This document shows positions 29,092-38,453 of a stretch of 64,000 nt of DNA, in pieces. Both the position numbers and the translations under genes were made by a program. The stretch comes from Clostridia bacterium (lineage in GTDB: Bacteria; Bacillota; Clostridia; Christensenellales; Borkfalkiaceae). The stretch is from positions 1-64,000 of the forward strand of contig JAJQII010000067.1 of NCBI GenBank assembly GCA_021199295.1, written 5' to 3'. The notes under the pieces were generated by a model. It had not been told where the DNA came from. It saw nothing but the letters and a program-made list of their open reading frames with translations, and made no database searches. Numbering within the stretch: position 1 is the first letter of the stretch; every line of letters starts with the position of its first letter.

Positions 29092-30414
29092 ATGGCTGAT
29101 AATCTGAAACAGGAAAATAAACAGCACTATATATCGGGCAAGGAATCAAGGAATATCGCCAAAGAAAATTCCAGGCAGATGCGCAAGTTTGAAAAGTACA
29201 AAAAGCGCAAGGCACACGAAAGCGAATACGTCACCGAAATGAAGGACGAAAACAACATCGTGGAGTTTGAAGATCTGCATACATATTTCTTTACCGATAC
29301 GGGTACTGTAAAGGCGGTAAACGGCGTTACCTTTAATATCCCCGCAGGCTCTACCGTGGGCGTCGTGGGCGAAAGCGGTTGCGGCAAAAGCGTTACTTCC
29401 CTTTCGCTTATGCAGCTTGTGCAAGCGCCCAGCGGGCAGATTGTAAGCGGCAGCATACGTTTCCGTTCGAATATGTTCAAAAGGGACAGCCACGGCAATA
29501 AAATACCCGTCTACGAAACGGAAGTGGTAGACGGCGTGGAAAAGCCTAAACTTAACGAAAAGGGCAAGCCCATTATTAAGAAAAACGAGCTCGGCGGCAA
29601 CCTTTACGAGATGGAAACAAAGGTAGTGGATATCGCCAAGATGCCCACCGAAATAATGCGTTCTATCCGCGGCAGGGAAATTTCTATGATTTTCCAAGAG
29701 CCTATGACCTCTTTAAACCCCGTGTTTACCATTGGCAACCAGCTCGACGAGGTAGGCAGGCTGCATATAGAGGGCATCTCCAAGCAAAGGGTAAAGGAAC
29801 GCAGCATAGAGATGCTTAACCTTGTAGGCATAGCCGACCCCGAGGGTGTGTACAAAAAATACCCCCACGAGCTTTCTGGCGGTATGCGCCAGAGGGTTAT
29901 GATAGCCATGGCGCTTTTATGCAACCCCAAACTTATCGTGGCGGACGAGCCGACTACCGCGCTCGACGTTACCATACAGGCGCAGATACTCGACCTGTTA
30001 AGGGAGATAAAGGGCAAGATTAACGGCAGCATAATGCTGATTACCCACGATCTGGGCGTTGTCGCCGAGATGGCAGACTACGTGGTAGTTATGTACGCGG
30101 GTAAAATTATAGAGATGGGCACTGCGGAAGATATTTACGACCGCCCGCTTCACCCCTATACCATAGGCCTGCAAAAGAGCAAACCCACCGTAAACGACGA
30201 GGTGGACAAGCTGTACTGCATACCCGGCTTTGTGCCCAACCCCATAGACATGCCCAACTATTGCTACTTCCGCGACAGATGCGAAATGTGCAAAGAGGAA
30301 TGTGCGGGCGAATATCCCGAACTTATAAAAGTAAGCGACACGCACAGTGTTTCGTGCTATCTTTATAAAGAGATGGCGCAAAAGTACAGCGCTAAGGAGA
30401 AAGACAATGGCTGA
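29092..30414 (+). CDS. oppD: Oligopeptide ABC transporter ATP-binding protein
   Basis: Walker A GESGCGKSVTSLS, LSGGMRQRVMIAMAL, DEPTTALDVTIQAQIL. Confidence 0.95.
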   Translation: MADNLKQENKQHYISGKESRNIAKENSRQMRKFEKYKKRKAHESEYVTEMKDENNIVEFEDLHTYFFTDTGTVKAVNGVTFNIPAGSTVGVVGESGCGKSVTSLSLMQLVQAPSGQIVSGSIRFRSNMFKRDSHGNKIPVYETEVVDGVEKPKLNEKGKPIIKKNELGGNLYEMETKVVDIAKMPTEIMRSIRGREISMIFQEPMTSLNPVFTIGNQLDEVGRLHIEGISKQRVKERSIEMLNLVGIADPEGVYKKYPHELSGGMRQRVMIAMALLCNPKLIVADEPTTALDVTIQAQILDLLREIKGKINGSIMLITHDLGVVAEMADYVVVMYAGKIIEMGTAEDIYDRPLHPYTIGLQKSKPTVNDEVDKLYCIPGFVPNPIDMPNYCYFRDRCEMCKEECAGEYPELIKVSDTHSVSCYLYKEMAQKYSAKEKDNG

Positions 30415-31645
30415 ATCTCCCGAAAAAACCAGCGGGCTTATGCCCGAAGACAACACGGCGGTATCAGAAACGGAAGAAACGGTAGTTAATGAAGGCGCTG
30501 CAAAGGGTAAAATTATACATACCCTGAGGGGACAGACGTTCGAAACCCGCCCCTATAACCCCGATACCGACCCCTTGTTAGAGGTTGTAAATCTTAAAAA
30601 ATATTTCGTCACCGATAAAACCCTGCTCGGCAAGCCTACCTCTTTTTTAAAGGCGGTAGACGGCGTTTCGTTCAAGATACAAAAGGGCAAAACGCTTGGC
30701 ATAGTAGGCGAAAGCGGATGCGGCAAAACTACAATGGGCAGGACTATAATCCGCCTGTACGACGTTACCGGCGGCGACGTGTGGTTCAAGGGGCAAAAGA
30801 TTTCTGCCCTGAGTGACGGGGAATTCAACAAGCTCCGCCCCAATATGCAGATGATTTTCCAGGACCCTTACGCCAGCCTTTCGCCCAGGCTTACCGTGGG
30901 CGCTATAATAGGCGAGGCGGCGCTGCACCACAAACTATGCACCAAGGAAAATTACCAGGATTACGTTTTAGAAATAATGAAGATGTGCGGGCTGCAGTCG
31001 CATTACTTCAGCAGATATCCCCACGAGTTCTCGGGCGGGCAAAGGCAGCGTATATGTATTGCGCGCGCACTGGCGTTAAAGCCCGAACTGGTTATCTGCG
31101 ACGAGCCCGTTTCGGCGCTGGACGTATCTATCCAGGCGCAGATAATAAATATGCTTAAAGACCTGCAGACCGAGTTAGGGCTTACCTATGTGTTCATTTC
31201 GCACGATCTGTCGGTAGTAAAACATATCTCTGACGATGTGGGCGTAATGTACCTCGGCAGTATGGTAGAATACGGCTCTAAAGAGAGAATTTTCGAAAAT
31301 ACGCTGCATCCTTACACCAAGGCTCTGTTCTCTGCCGTTCCCGTGCCCAACCCGCACGTAAAGATGAACAGAATTATCTTAAAGGGCGATATCCCTTCGC
31401 CCGTAAATCCCCCCAAGGGCTGCAAGTTCCATACAAGGTGCGAAAGCTGTATGGAAGTATGCTCGCGGTTCGCCCCCGAATATAGAGAGGTAGAGGAAGG
31501 GCACTTCTGCGCCTGCCACCTTTATAATACCGAGGCAGAAAACGCGGCTTACGCAGAGAAGGCGAGGGAAGAGGACGAGCTTGCCGCCGCGGCGCAGGCT
31601 GCCGCCCAGGCAAAAAAGGAAGCTAAGCATGCGCAACAAGCGTAA
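30407..31645 (+). CDS. oppF: Oligopeptide ABC transporter ATP-binding protein
   Basis: GESGCGKTTMGRTI, FSGGQRQRICIARAL, DEPVSALDVSIQAQI; start taken at MAESPEKT (8-bp overlap with oppD). Confidence 0.95.
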   Translation: MAESPEKTSGLMPEDNTAVSETEETVVNEGAAKGKIIHTLRGQTFETRPYNPDTDPLLEVVNLKKYFVTDKTLLGKPTSFLKAVDGVSFKIQKGKTLGIVGESGCGKTTMGRTIIRLYDVTGGDVWFKGQKISALSDGEFNKLRPNMQMIFQDPYASLSPRLTVGAIIGEAALHHKLCTKENYQDYVLEIMKMCGLQSHYFSRYPHEFSGGQRQRICIARALALKPELVICDEPVSALDVSIQAQIINMLKDLQTELGLTYVFISHDLSVVKHISDDVGVMYLGSMVEYGSKERIFENTLHPYTKALFSAVPVPNPHVKMNRIILKGDIPSPVNPPKGCKFHTRCESCMEVCSRFAPEYREVEEGHFCACHLYNTEAENAAYAEKAREEDELAAAAQAAAQAKKEAKHAQQA

Positions 31646-31868
31646 AGACGATCTGGATACCGAAACCTCGTTCGCCGATATGAACGTAGACGGTATGCGC
31701 GGGTATAACCCAAATAAAAAGAAGGGCAAGGATACAGGTCCGAAAGTAAGCAAAAGAGAACAGCGCAAAATGATACGCGCGGCATTCGCGGCGTTTGCCC
31801 CCATGTTTTGTATAATAATAATCGTGGGACTTTTGATGATGCTTCTGGCGTATTTATGGTTAGGTTAA
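31629..31868 (+). CDS. Small basic protein with one C-terminal TM helix
   Basis: MRNKRKDDLDTET...PMFCIIIIVGLLMMLLAYLWLG; overlaps the oppF end by 17 bp, before the terminator. Confidence 0.6.
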   Translation: MRNKRKDDLDTETSFADMNVDGMRGYNPNKKKGKDTGPKVSKREQRKMIRAAFAAFAPMFCIIIIVGLLMMLLAYLWLG

Positions 31869-31871
31869 ATA

Positions 31872-31905
31872 AACAGCTCTGCTTGGTTTAAGCAGAGCTG
31901 TTTTT
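31872..31905 (+). terminator. Intrinsic terminator of the opp locus
   Basis: AACAGCTCTGCTT-ggttt-AAGCAGAGCTGTT followed by TTT. Confidence 0.92.
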
Positions 31906-31910
31906 GTGCG

Positions 31911-33173
31911 TCATATATTTTTTATCATTATTTTAATTATTTCTTCGTCTGTCTCGCGCATGCCCACTCGGGCAAGGTCGCCCACGTTGTGTATGGTATT
32001 TTCCACACCCTTTTCAAGTATGCCGTCGCCCCCGTAGAACTGGCTGCCGCTGCGGTACATTTCAAAACCGAGCAATCCCGCCTCCACGGCAGAGGCTATC
32101 TTTGCCGCGCAGCTCGATTTAGCGCCGTCGCATATTACGCCCGAATCTATGGCGAGGGCGTTTACAAGGGTATGGGCTATCTCGTCGTATCTGCCGCCGT
32201 GCAGGTAGCATATGCCTGCCGCCGCCCCGCACCCAGCGCTCACCGCCCCGCAGTAAGCCGAAAGGCTGCCTATATCCGATTTTAAATGTACCGTAACAAG
32301 GTCAGATACAGCTAAAGCCCTTAAAAGCTGTTCGCGTGAGCTTTTAAGGTGTTCGGCGTACACTATGACGGGCATAGACGCCGTTATCCCCTGGTTACCG
32401 CTCCCCGATACTATAACAACGGGCAGGGAACAGCCGTTCATTCTCGCGTCGCTCCCCGCCGCCGCAGCAGCTTTGGCTCTTGTCTGCACGCTGTCGCCGA
32501 AACTCGCGGTGAGTATTTTGCCCACCCTCGCGCCGTAGTCATTTTTAAGCCCTTCGGCGGATATTGCCGAATTGTACTCTATCTGGCGGGTTAAAACGTC
32601 CTCTATTTCAGAAAGCTCCACGTTGTCGGCGTAATCTATAATTTCCCGTACCGACATTTCCTGTTTTTTTTCGTCGCCGTCTTTGGCGTTTTTATCCACG
32701 GCAACCTTGCCGTCTTTTTCCACGTGAACGACGTTTGTGTGGCGCTCGGCTATCCGCACGTAGGCGCTGTGACCGTCTGCGTAAACGGTTATGCCTATGT
32801 CGAATATACAGCCCGAACGGGATTTTTCCACGGAGAAAGCCGTGTTTTCTATGTAGTCTTCAATCTTAGCGAACTGATCTTCTTTTACTGAAGAGAGCAC
32901 CTGCAGCCGCTTTGTCTCGTCGCCAGCCACAATGCCTGCCGCCGCTGCGCAGACCACGCCGCGCATGCCGCCCGTATTGGGCACTATAACGCTCTTTACG
33001 TTCTTTAAAATATTACCGCTTACGCATACCGTAACCTTTTGCGGGACAGCGCCCAGCGTTGCCCTTGCCAGTGCCGCCGCATATGCTACGGCGATAGGTT
33101 CTGTACAGCCCATAGCAGGCACAAGCTCAGCCTTCAGTATATCGGTATACTTTTTGTAAACGGATTTTTCCAT
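31911..33173 (-). CDS. L-cysteine desulfidase / L-serine dehydratase alpha-like (UPF0597) protein
   Basis: MGCTEPIAVAYAAALA, GSGNQGITASMPV, YCGAVSAGCGAAAGICYL, ICDGAKSSCAAKIASAVEAG. Confidence 0.9.
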   Translation of the reverse strand: MEKSVYKKYTDILKAELVPAMGCTEPIAVAYAAALARATLGAVPQKVTVCVSGNILKNVKSVIVPNTGGMRGVVCAAAAGIVAGDETKRLQVLSSVKEDQFAKIEDYIENTAFSVEKSRSGCIFDIGITVYADGHSAYVRIAERHTNVVHVEKDGKVAVDKNAKDGDEKKQEMSVREIIDYADNVELSEIEDVLTRQIEYNSAISAEGLKNDYGARVGKILTASFGDSVQTRAKAAAAAGSDARMNGCSLPVVIVSGSGNQGITASMPVIVYAEHLKSSREQLLRALAVSDLVTVHLKSDIGSLSAYCGAVSAGCGAAAGICYLHGGRYDEIAHTLVNALAIDSGVICDGAKSSCAAKIASAVEAGLLGFEMYRSGSQFYGGDGILEKGVENTIHNVGDLARVGMRETDEEIIKIMIKNI

Positions 33174-33203
33174 ATCTTTAGTACCTTTAACGTTCTTGTA
33201 TAC

Positions 33204-33232
33204 ATAATAAAGTTTTTATAAAAAAAGGTCAA
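33204..33232 (-). promoter_or_regulatory. Promoter candidate for the UPF0597 gene
   Basis: Minus strand TTGACC-17 bp-TATTAT. Confidence 0.55.
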
Positions 33233-33303
33233 GCAAAATAGGGCTCAGCTTGCCAGCCCGTTACTTAATAAACCCGTTATATAAACCAGCTATAATAAAA
33301 TTC

Positions 33304-33332
33304 TTGACTATTCGGGCGGCTGTTGATATAAT
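33304..33332 (+). promoter_or_regulatory. Promoter candidate for the 33368 gene
   Basis: TTGACT-17 bp-TATAAT. Confidence 0.65.
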
Positions 33333-33367
33333 AATTTTATTACAGATTTTTATTCGGAGGGTGACAT

Positions 33368-34177
33368 ATGGCTGAAAAAACAGGGCGGATAATACGCCTT
33401 ATTTACAACATAATATTCAGTCTTTTGACGATTTTTGTTGCCGCCCTTTTTATTTACGAGGTGTGCGATATTTACTTCGGCAGCGGCGGGGGTACATTTA
33501 CCCGTGCCGTAGTCGGCGAGCACCTTAGCGAAATTGCCATTCCCGTGTGGGTATGGATAGCCATGGTTTTGATAGGCCTTGTGCTTTGGGAGGTGTTCCC
33601 CCCCAAGGGTAAAAAGAAGTACGGGCAGGACGTAAGGTATTCGCTTTACCGCCTTAAAAAGAAGATGCCCGTAAAAGCCGAAGGCGACCTTTTGGAAGAC
33701 GCCGCCGCGGTGGCAAAGTACGAACGTTTTATAAAGATAGTATGGTGCGTTGCCGCAGTCGGCTGCCTGGTTTTTGCCGCCGTGGGGCTTGCGTATATGC
33801 TCGATTTCAGCCACTTCAGGGGTGATAACGTAACGCAGGACGTAAAGACGGCCATAATACGCATCTGCCCCTTTGTGGTATGCTCTTTCGCGCTGTGCAT
33901 AGGCGCTGTTATATATCAGGGCTGGGGCGCTAAAAAAGAGCTCCCGCATGTAAAAAAACTGGTTGCCCTCGGCAAAAAGCAGGAAAGCAAGGGCATAAGA
34001 AAGCTTTATTACACGGCGGTTGCCGCCGTGCAGAGCGATACTTATATATGGATGGCGCGTACGGTGCTGTTTATTGCAGGCGTGCTGCTTGTAATGCTCG
34101 GCATAATGAACGACGGCGCAGGCGACGTGCTTTTAAAGGCCGTGAATATATGCACTGAATGTATAGGGCTGGGTTGA
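33368..34177 (+). CDS. Multi-TM membrane protein paired with the downstream 4Fe-4S protein
   Basis: Several hydrophobic segments; 1-bp gap to the next gene. Confidence 0.65.
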   Translation: MAEKTGRIIRLIYNIIFSLLTIFVAALFIYEVCDIYFGSGGGTFTRAVVGEHLSEIAIPVWVWIAMVLIGLVLWEVFPPKGKKKYGQDVRYSLYRLKKKMPVKAEGDLLEDAAAVAKYERFIKIVWCVAAVGCLVFAAVGLAYMLDFSHFRGDNVTQDVKTAIIRICPFVVCSFALCIGAVIYQGWGAKKELPHVKKLVALGKKQESKGIRKLYYTAVAAVQSDTYIWMARTVLFIAGVLLVMLGIMNDGAGDVLLKAVNICTECIGLG

Positions 34178-34178
34178 T

Positions 34179-36287
34179 ATGAAAGTGTTTTTCGGAAAGG
34201 TAAAAGATTGGTTCATAAGGCACAAGCCCACTAAAAGAAGACTCATACAGGTTTATGCAGCCCTGCTGTACAACGCCAATATAAAGGGGTTTGTCTCGGG
34301 TTCTATATACACGGGCAAATCAAAGTATATGTGCGTGCCCGGGCTCAACTGTTATTCCTGCCCCGGGGCGGTGGGCGCTTGCCCCCTTGGCGCGTTGCAG
34401 AATGCCCTTGCCGCCTCTAACACAAAAGCCCCGTATTATGTGTTCGGCATACTGATATTGTTCGGGCTGTTGCTCGGCAGAACTATCTGCGGCTTTCTGT
34501 GCCCCATAGGGCTTTTGCAGGATTTACTGTATAAAATTAAATCTCCCAAGCTGAAAAAGAGCAAGGTAACGCGGGTACTGTCCTATTTTAAATACGTGGT
34601 GCTTGCCGTAATGGTAATACTTATACCCCTCGCATACGCGGGGATTAACAGCGCGATACCCGCTTTCTGCAAATATATTTGCCCGTCGGGAACGCTCCTC
34701 GGCTCGGTATCCCTGCTTGCAAATTCCAAAAACGGCGAAGATTTCTTCTCCATGTTAGGCCCGTTGTTTACGTGGAAGTTCTGCGTGCTGGTGCTTATTG
34801 TCGTGGGCAGTATATTTATTTACAGAATGTTCTGCCGCTTTCTGTGCCCCCTCGGTGCGATATACAGCTTTTTCTGCCGCGTGGCGATGCTGGGCATAAA
34901 GTTAGATAAGCAGAAGTGCGTGGACTGCGGACTGTGCATACAGACGTGTAAAATGGATATAAGGCACGTGGGCGACCACGAGTGCATAAATTGCGGCGAC
35001 TGCTTGAACGTATGCCCCACGAAAGCTATTTCGTGGAAGGGCAGCAAGATATTTCTTCACCCCAACGCCATAGAAGAAGGCGGCGAGAGCGCCGCGGGCG
35101 AAAAGGTGGCTTTAAGCGCCATTCTCGCGAGCGGAACGGGCAACGGCGGCACTATCGGCATAAATGCCCAGGGGTATGCCGCTGCAGGCGCAGGCAGCAC
35201 CGTACAGGCAGACGTGCAGGAACAGACGAAGACAACTGAGGAGATAAAGGAAGAACCTTCTTCCGTTCCTGAAAGCCTTGACTGCTATAAAATATATTAC
35301 ATATTCCGTAAAAGGAAGGGCTGGCTGGTAAAACAGGCAGGCGGCGAAACTAAACTGTTTAACAGACGGGAAAACGCCCTTAAATATGTGGAGTACAGTT
35401 CAGGCGCAAACCCCGCGTTGATTTATATACAGCGCTTCGGCGGTTCGTTTGCCCTTAAAATACGAAAGGTTGTACGCGGGCAAGAGCCTGCAGAAAACCC
35501 TGAACCCGTAGTTTGCGAAAGCGGAGAGGACGGCAACGTTCAGCTTTCCCTGTTCGACGGCGAGATTGCCCAGCCCGAAGAGGAGCAGGAAAAGACGGTG
35601 GAAGTACCCATCGGCGAGGGCGTAAAACAGCCCTCAAAGGGCGAAATGCGTGCGGCGAGAAAGGCTTACCATGGCACGCTTGCCTACCAGAAAAAGCGCA
35701 ACAAGGTGCTTGAAATATGCGCCTGGGCGCTTGCCCTTCTAATTCTTGCGGCAGCCCTTATTTACTACAACGTTATCGCCGAAGAGGCGGTGGCAGAGGT
35801 AAGTTACGAGGTGGGCGACACCGTCTCCAGCTTTACATTGAAAAAGTACTTCGGCGAGGAGGACGAAACCTACACGCTGCAAGACGATCTGGATGACGGA
35901 AAGATAGTAATTCTAAACTTCTGGTACATAGGCTGCCAGCCATGCCAGGAAGAACTTCCCGAGTTCGGCGAGGTGGCGGAGGAGTATTCCGACGAGGTTT
36001 CGCTTGTGGTTATTCACTCGAGCACCGTATCTACAGGCTCGGTAGACCTGCTGGAAACGTACGTGGCAGACGAAAAATATATGGGCTGGGATTTCTGGGC
36101 GTACGACAACGTAAGTTTCACGCTGGATAACAGCGGCGAGCAATCTGTCTACACCGCTATGCAGGGCACAAACGCTTACCCTATGACGGTAATTTTAAAC
36201 AGCGACGGCGTTATAACGGCACGCTATGCAAGCAAGATAGATAAAGCAACGCTTGAGTCCGAAATAAAATCAATCTTGAACGGCTGA
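34179..36287 (+). CDS. NapH-like polyferredoxin membrane protein fused to a DUF2188-like segment and a TlpA-type thioredoxin domain
   Basis: CGFLCPIGLLQDLLYK, CRFLCPLGAIYSFFCR, CVDCGLCIQTCKMDI, CINCGDCLNVCPTKAI; C-terminal VILNFWYIGCQPCQEELPEF. Confidence 0.85.
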   Translation: MKVFFGKVKDWFIRHKPTKRRLIQVYAALLYNANIKGFVSGSIYTGKSKYMCVPGLNCYSCPGAVGACPLGALQNALAASNTKAPYYVFGILILFGLLLGRTICGFLCPIGLLQDLLYKIKSPKLKKSKVTRVLSYFKYVVLAVMVILIPLAYAGINSAIPAFCKYICPSGTLLGSVSLLANSKNGEDFFSMLGPLFTWKFCVLVLIVVGSIFIYRMFCRFLCPLGAIYSFFCRVAMLGIKLDKQKCVDCGLCIQTCKMDIRHVGDHECINCGDCLNVCPTKAISWKGSKIFLHPNAIEEGGESAAGEKVALSAILASGTGNGGTIGINAQGYAAAGAGSTVQADVQEQTKTTEEIKEEPSSVPESLDCYKIYYIFRKRKGWLVKQAGGETKLFNRRENALKYVEYSSGANPALIYIQRFGGSFALKIRKVVRGQEPAENPEPVVCESGEDGNVQLSLFDGEIAQPEEEQEKTVEVPIGEGVKQPSKGEMRAARKAYHGTLAYQKKRNKVLEICAWALALLILAAALIYYNVIAEEAVAEVSYEVGDTVSSFTLKKYFGEEDETYTLQDDLDDGKIVILNFWYIGCQPCQEELPEFGEVAEEYSDEVSLVVIHSSTVSTGSVDLLETYVADEKYMGWDFWAYDNVSFTLDNSGEQSVYTAMQGTNAYPMTVILNSDGVITARYASKIDKATLESEIKSILNG

Positions 36288-36303
36288 TACCAAGGCAAAC
36301 AAA

Positions 36304-36327
36304 ACCCCCGATAATACTGTCGGGGGT
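36304..36327. terminator. Bidirectional terminator candidate between convergent genes
   Basis: ACCCCCGA-8 nt-TCGGGGGT, A-rich on one side, T-rich on the other. Confidence 0.75.
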
Positions 36328-36345
36328 AAATTTTGTTAATTTCAG

Positions 36346-36801
36346 TTATGCGGCTACAAACGTAAGGGTGGTAACCTTTTGCGTCAAATACCATACGTGG
36401 TCGTAGCCTGCGTATGCAGAGCTGCCTGCGGGGAGGGTATAGCCGTCAGGGCCGCTGTAGGGTGTTGCGTCGATGCCTACTATAACATCGGGGAAGTGCA
36501 TATATACCGTTTCGCCCTGCTGGGAAGAGGGGAAAGTAATGCTTGCCCTGCCGTCTTCGTTGGTTTCGCCGTTAATGCAGTTAGTGCCGCTGCAAATCTG
36601 TACGTCTACGTCAGCCACGGGCGAGCCGTCGGGGTAGAGAAGGTATACAACGTAAGTTGTGTAATCCCAGTTTGTATCGTCGTCTTCGGCGGCATATTTA
36701 GAGGTATTGTCGTCTCCGCCGCAAGCCGCAAGTGCCGCAACAGCGGTAAACAGACAGAACGCCGCAAGCAGGGGAACAAATATCTTAGCTATTTTTTTCA
36801 T
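36346..36801 (-). CDS. Small lipoprotein with a Cna-B-like fold
   Basis: AVAALAACGGDDN lipobox; DGSPVADVDVQICSGTNCINGETNEDGRASITFP. Confidence 0.65.
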   Translation of the reverse strand: MKKIAKIFVPLLAAFCLFTAVAALAACGGDDNTSKYAAEDDDTNWDYTTYVVYLLYPDGSPVADVDVQICSGTNCINGETNEDGRASITFPSSQQGETVYMHFPDVIVGIDATPYSGPDGYTLPAGSSAYAGYDHVWYLTQKVTTLTFVAA

Positions 36802-36965
36802 AAAACGCTCCTGTCTATAAGGCAATTTTTGCCTTAAAAGTAAATATTACAAATATTATACAACAAGCGGCGGGAATAATCAAGCGTATAAACTGTTGTT
36901 TCGTTTATATATTTTGCTTATATCTTTGTAAAACTGCGGTTATATCCTTTGAATGGAAAGTTATT

Positions 36966-37270
36966 AAAGCGGTGGTACGATAGCTGAAAGTTATTTAGCT
37001 TAGATTGCCACGCAAACTATGTTTGCTCGCAATGACAGCCCTTGCGTCCCCTGAGAGGGGAAGAGGGCCACGAAGTGGCGAAGGGGTTTACATGGGCACA
37101 GCCCATGTCATCTTGCGTGAGCGAAGCGAAACTTTGCGCACCTTATTGAAAAAAATTTCAGATAAATGGGCGCAAAACGGAACGGAACAACGTGTAGTGT
37201 AGCCGAAAGATCTCCTACCTTAAGAGCTCGGCTGTCGTACAACGTTTGTTGCAATGCCTTACCATCGTAA
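36966..37270. repeat. Composite intergenic repeat region
   Basis: GCGGTGGTACGATAGCTGAAAG; TTAGATTGCCACGC...GCTCGCAATGACA; inverted relative of 7226-7330. Confidence 0.75.
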
Positions 37271-37323
37271 TTATGTCAAAACGTAATTATACATTCCTGT
37301 GACACCCTGTTTACACAAAACTT

Positions 37324-37352
37324 TTGACTTGACGTAAATTTTTATGTATAAT
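37324..37352 (+). promoter_or_regulatory. Promoter candidate for the HAD gene
   Basis: TTGACT-17 bp-TATAAT. Confidence 0.6.
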
Positions 37353-37401
37353 AATAGTTGACTATGTTCAGATGTGACTTGTCAGGAGTAAAAAAGCAAC
37401 T

Positions 37402-38103
37402 ATGAAGACGGTATTGTTTGACCTGGACGGGACGCTTCTCCCCATGGACCAGGATAAATTCACAAAGGAATATTTCGGCAGGCTCGCCGCGTATTTCGTT
37501 CCCTACGGCTACGACCCAAAGCAACTGGTAAACGCCGTGATGGGCGGTACTATGGCGATGATAAATAACGACGGCTCTCGCACCAACGAGCAGGCGTTCT
37601 GGCAGACTTTTGCCCAGACCTTCGGCGAAAAGGTTTACAACGAGATAGGTTTTTTCGAGGAGTTTTACCTCACCGATTTCAATAATTTAAAGTCTTGCTG
37701 CGGATATACCCCGCAGGCAAACAGTCTTGTAAAGGGGCTTAAGGCCCAGGGATGCAAGGTTATACTTGCCTCTAACCCCGTGTTTCCGCTTGCCGCCCAC
37801 CGTGCCCGTATGGGCTGGGCGGGGCTGGACGTAAGCGACTTTGATTACATAACCTCTTACGAAAATTCCCGTTACTGCAAGCCCAACCCCGACTATTACC
37901 GCGAGATTATGGCGTCGGCAGGGTGCAACCCGCAGGACTGCATTATGGCAGGCAACGACGTTACCGAAGATATGGTAGCCCGCACGCTCGGCTTGAAAGT
38001 GTATCTTGTAACCGACTGCATTATAAACAGAAAGAACGAGGATATTTCGGCATATCCCCACGGCAATTTTGCCGAAATGAGCGATTACCTGCTTAAAATA
38101 TAA
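37402..38103 (+). CDS. HAD-superfamily hydrolase
   Basis: VLFDLDGTLLPMDQ; VILASNPVFPL; YCKPNPDYY; MAGNDVTEDMVA. Confidence 0.85.
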   Translation: MKTVLFDLDGTLLPMDQDKFTKEYFGRLAAYFVPYGYDPKQLVNAVMGGTMAMINNDGSRTNEQAFWQTFAQTFGEKVYNEIGFFEEFYLTDFNNLKSCCGYTPQANSLVKGLKAQGCKVILASNPVFPLAAHRARMGWAGLDVSDFDYITSYENSRYCKPNPDYYREIMASAGCNPQDCIMAGNDVTEDMVARTLGLKVYLVTDCIINRKNEDISAYPHGNFAEMSDYLLKI

Positions 38104-38117
38104 ATAAAATACTATTT

Positions 38118-38155
38118 AAGCCTACGCGCAGATTTTGTTGCACGCAGGCTTTTTC
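38118..38155 (+). terminator. Intrinsic terminator after the HAD gene
   Basis: AAGCCTACGCGCA/TGCACGCAGGCTT followed by TTTTCTTTTT. Confidence 0.8.
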
Positions 38156-38180
38156 TTTTTGCCAAATTATTAAAATTCTG

Positions 38181-38209
38181 TTGACATATCTCCTTATAAC
38201 AGTTATAAT
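38181..38209 (+). promoter_or_regulatory. Consensus sigma-70 promoter
   Basis: TTGACA-17 bp-TATAAT, 37 bp upstream of the 38247 start. Confidence 0.75.
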
Positions 38210-38246
38210 ATAGTAAATCTATTAAAATAGTAGGTTTTAAAAGATT

Positions 38247-38453
38247 ATGAAAAGTATATTGATTAAAGATACCACTAAAGAGGAGCGGGAAGAGATAATC
38301 CGCCGTTCCCTTGACTGTGGCGGCGGATGCGAAAACTGTTCTGCATGCGCGTTAGGCGGAGGCAGTGTTTTTGATATGTATCAGGACTACATCGACGGCA
38401 AGCGCGAGATATCAGAGGTCAATGCCGAGTACCGCGCAAGGTATTTAAAGTGA
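38247..38453 (+). CDS. Small Cys-rich protein
   Basis: 68 aa with CGGGCENCSACALGGGS; strong upstream promoter; 4-bp overlap with the next gene. Confidence 0.6.
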   Translation: MKSILIKDTTKEEREEIIRRSLDCGGGCENCSACALGGGSVFDMYQDYIDGKREISEVNAEYRARYLK

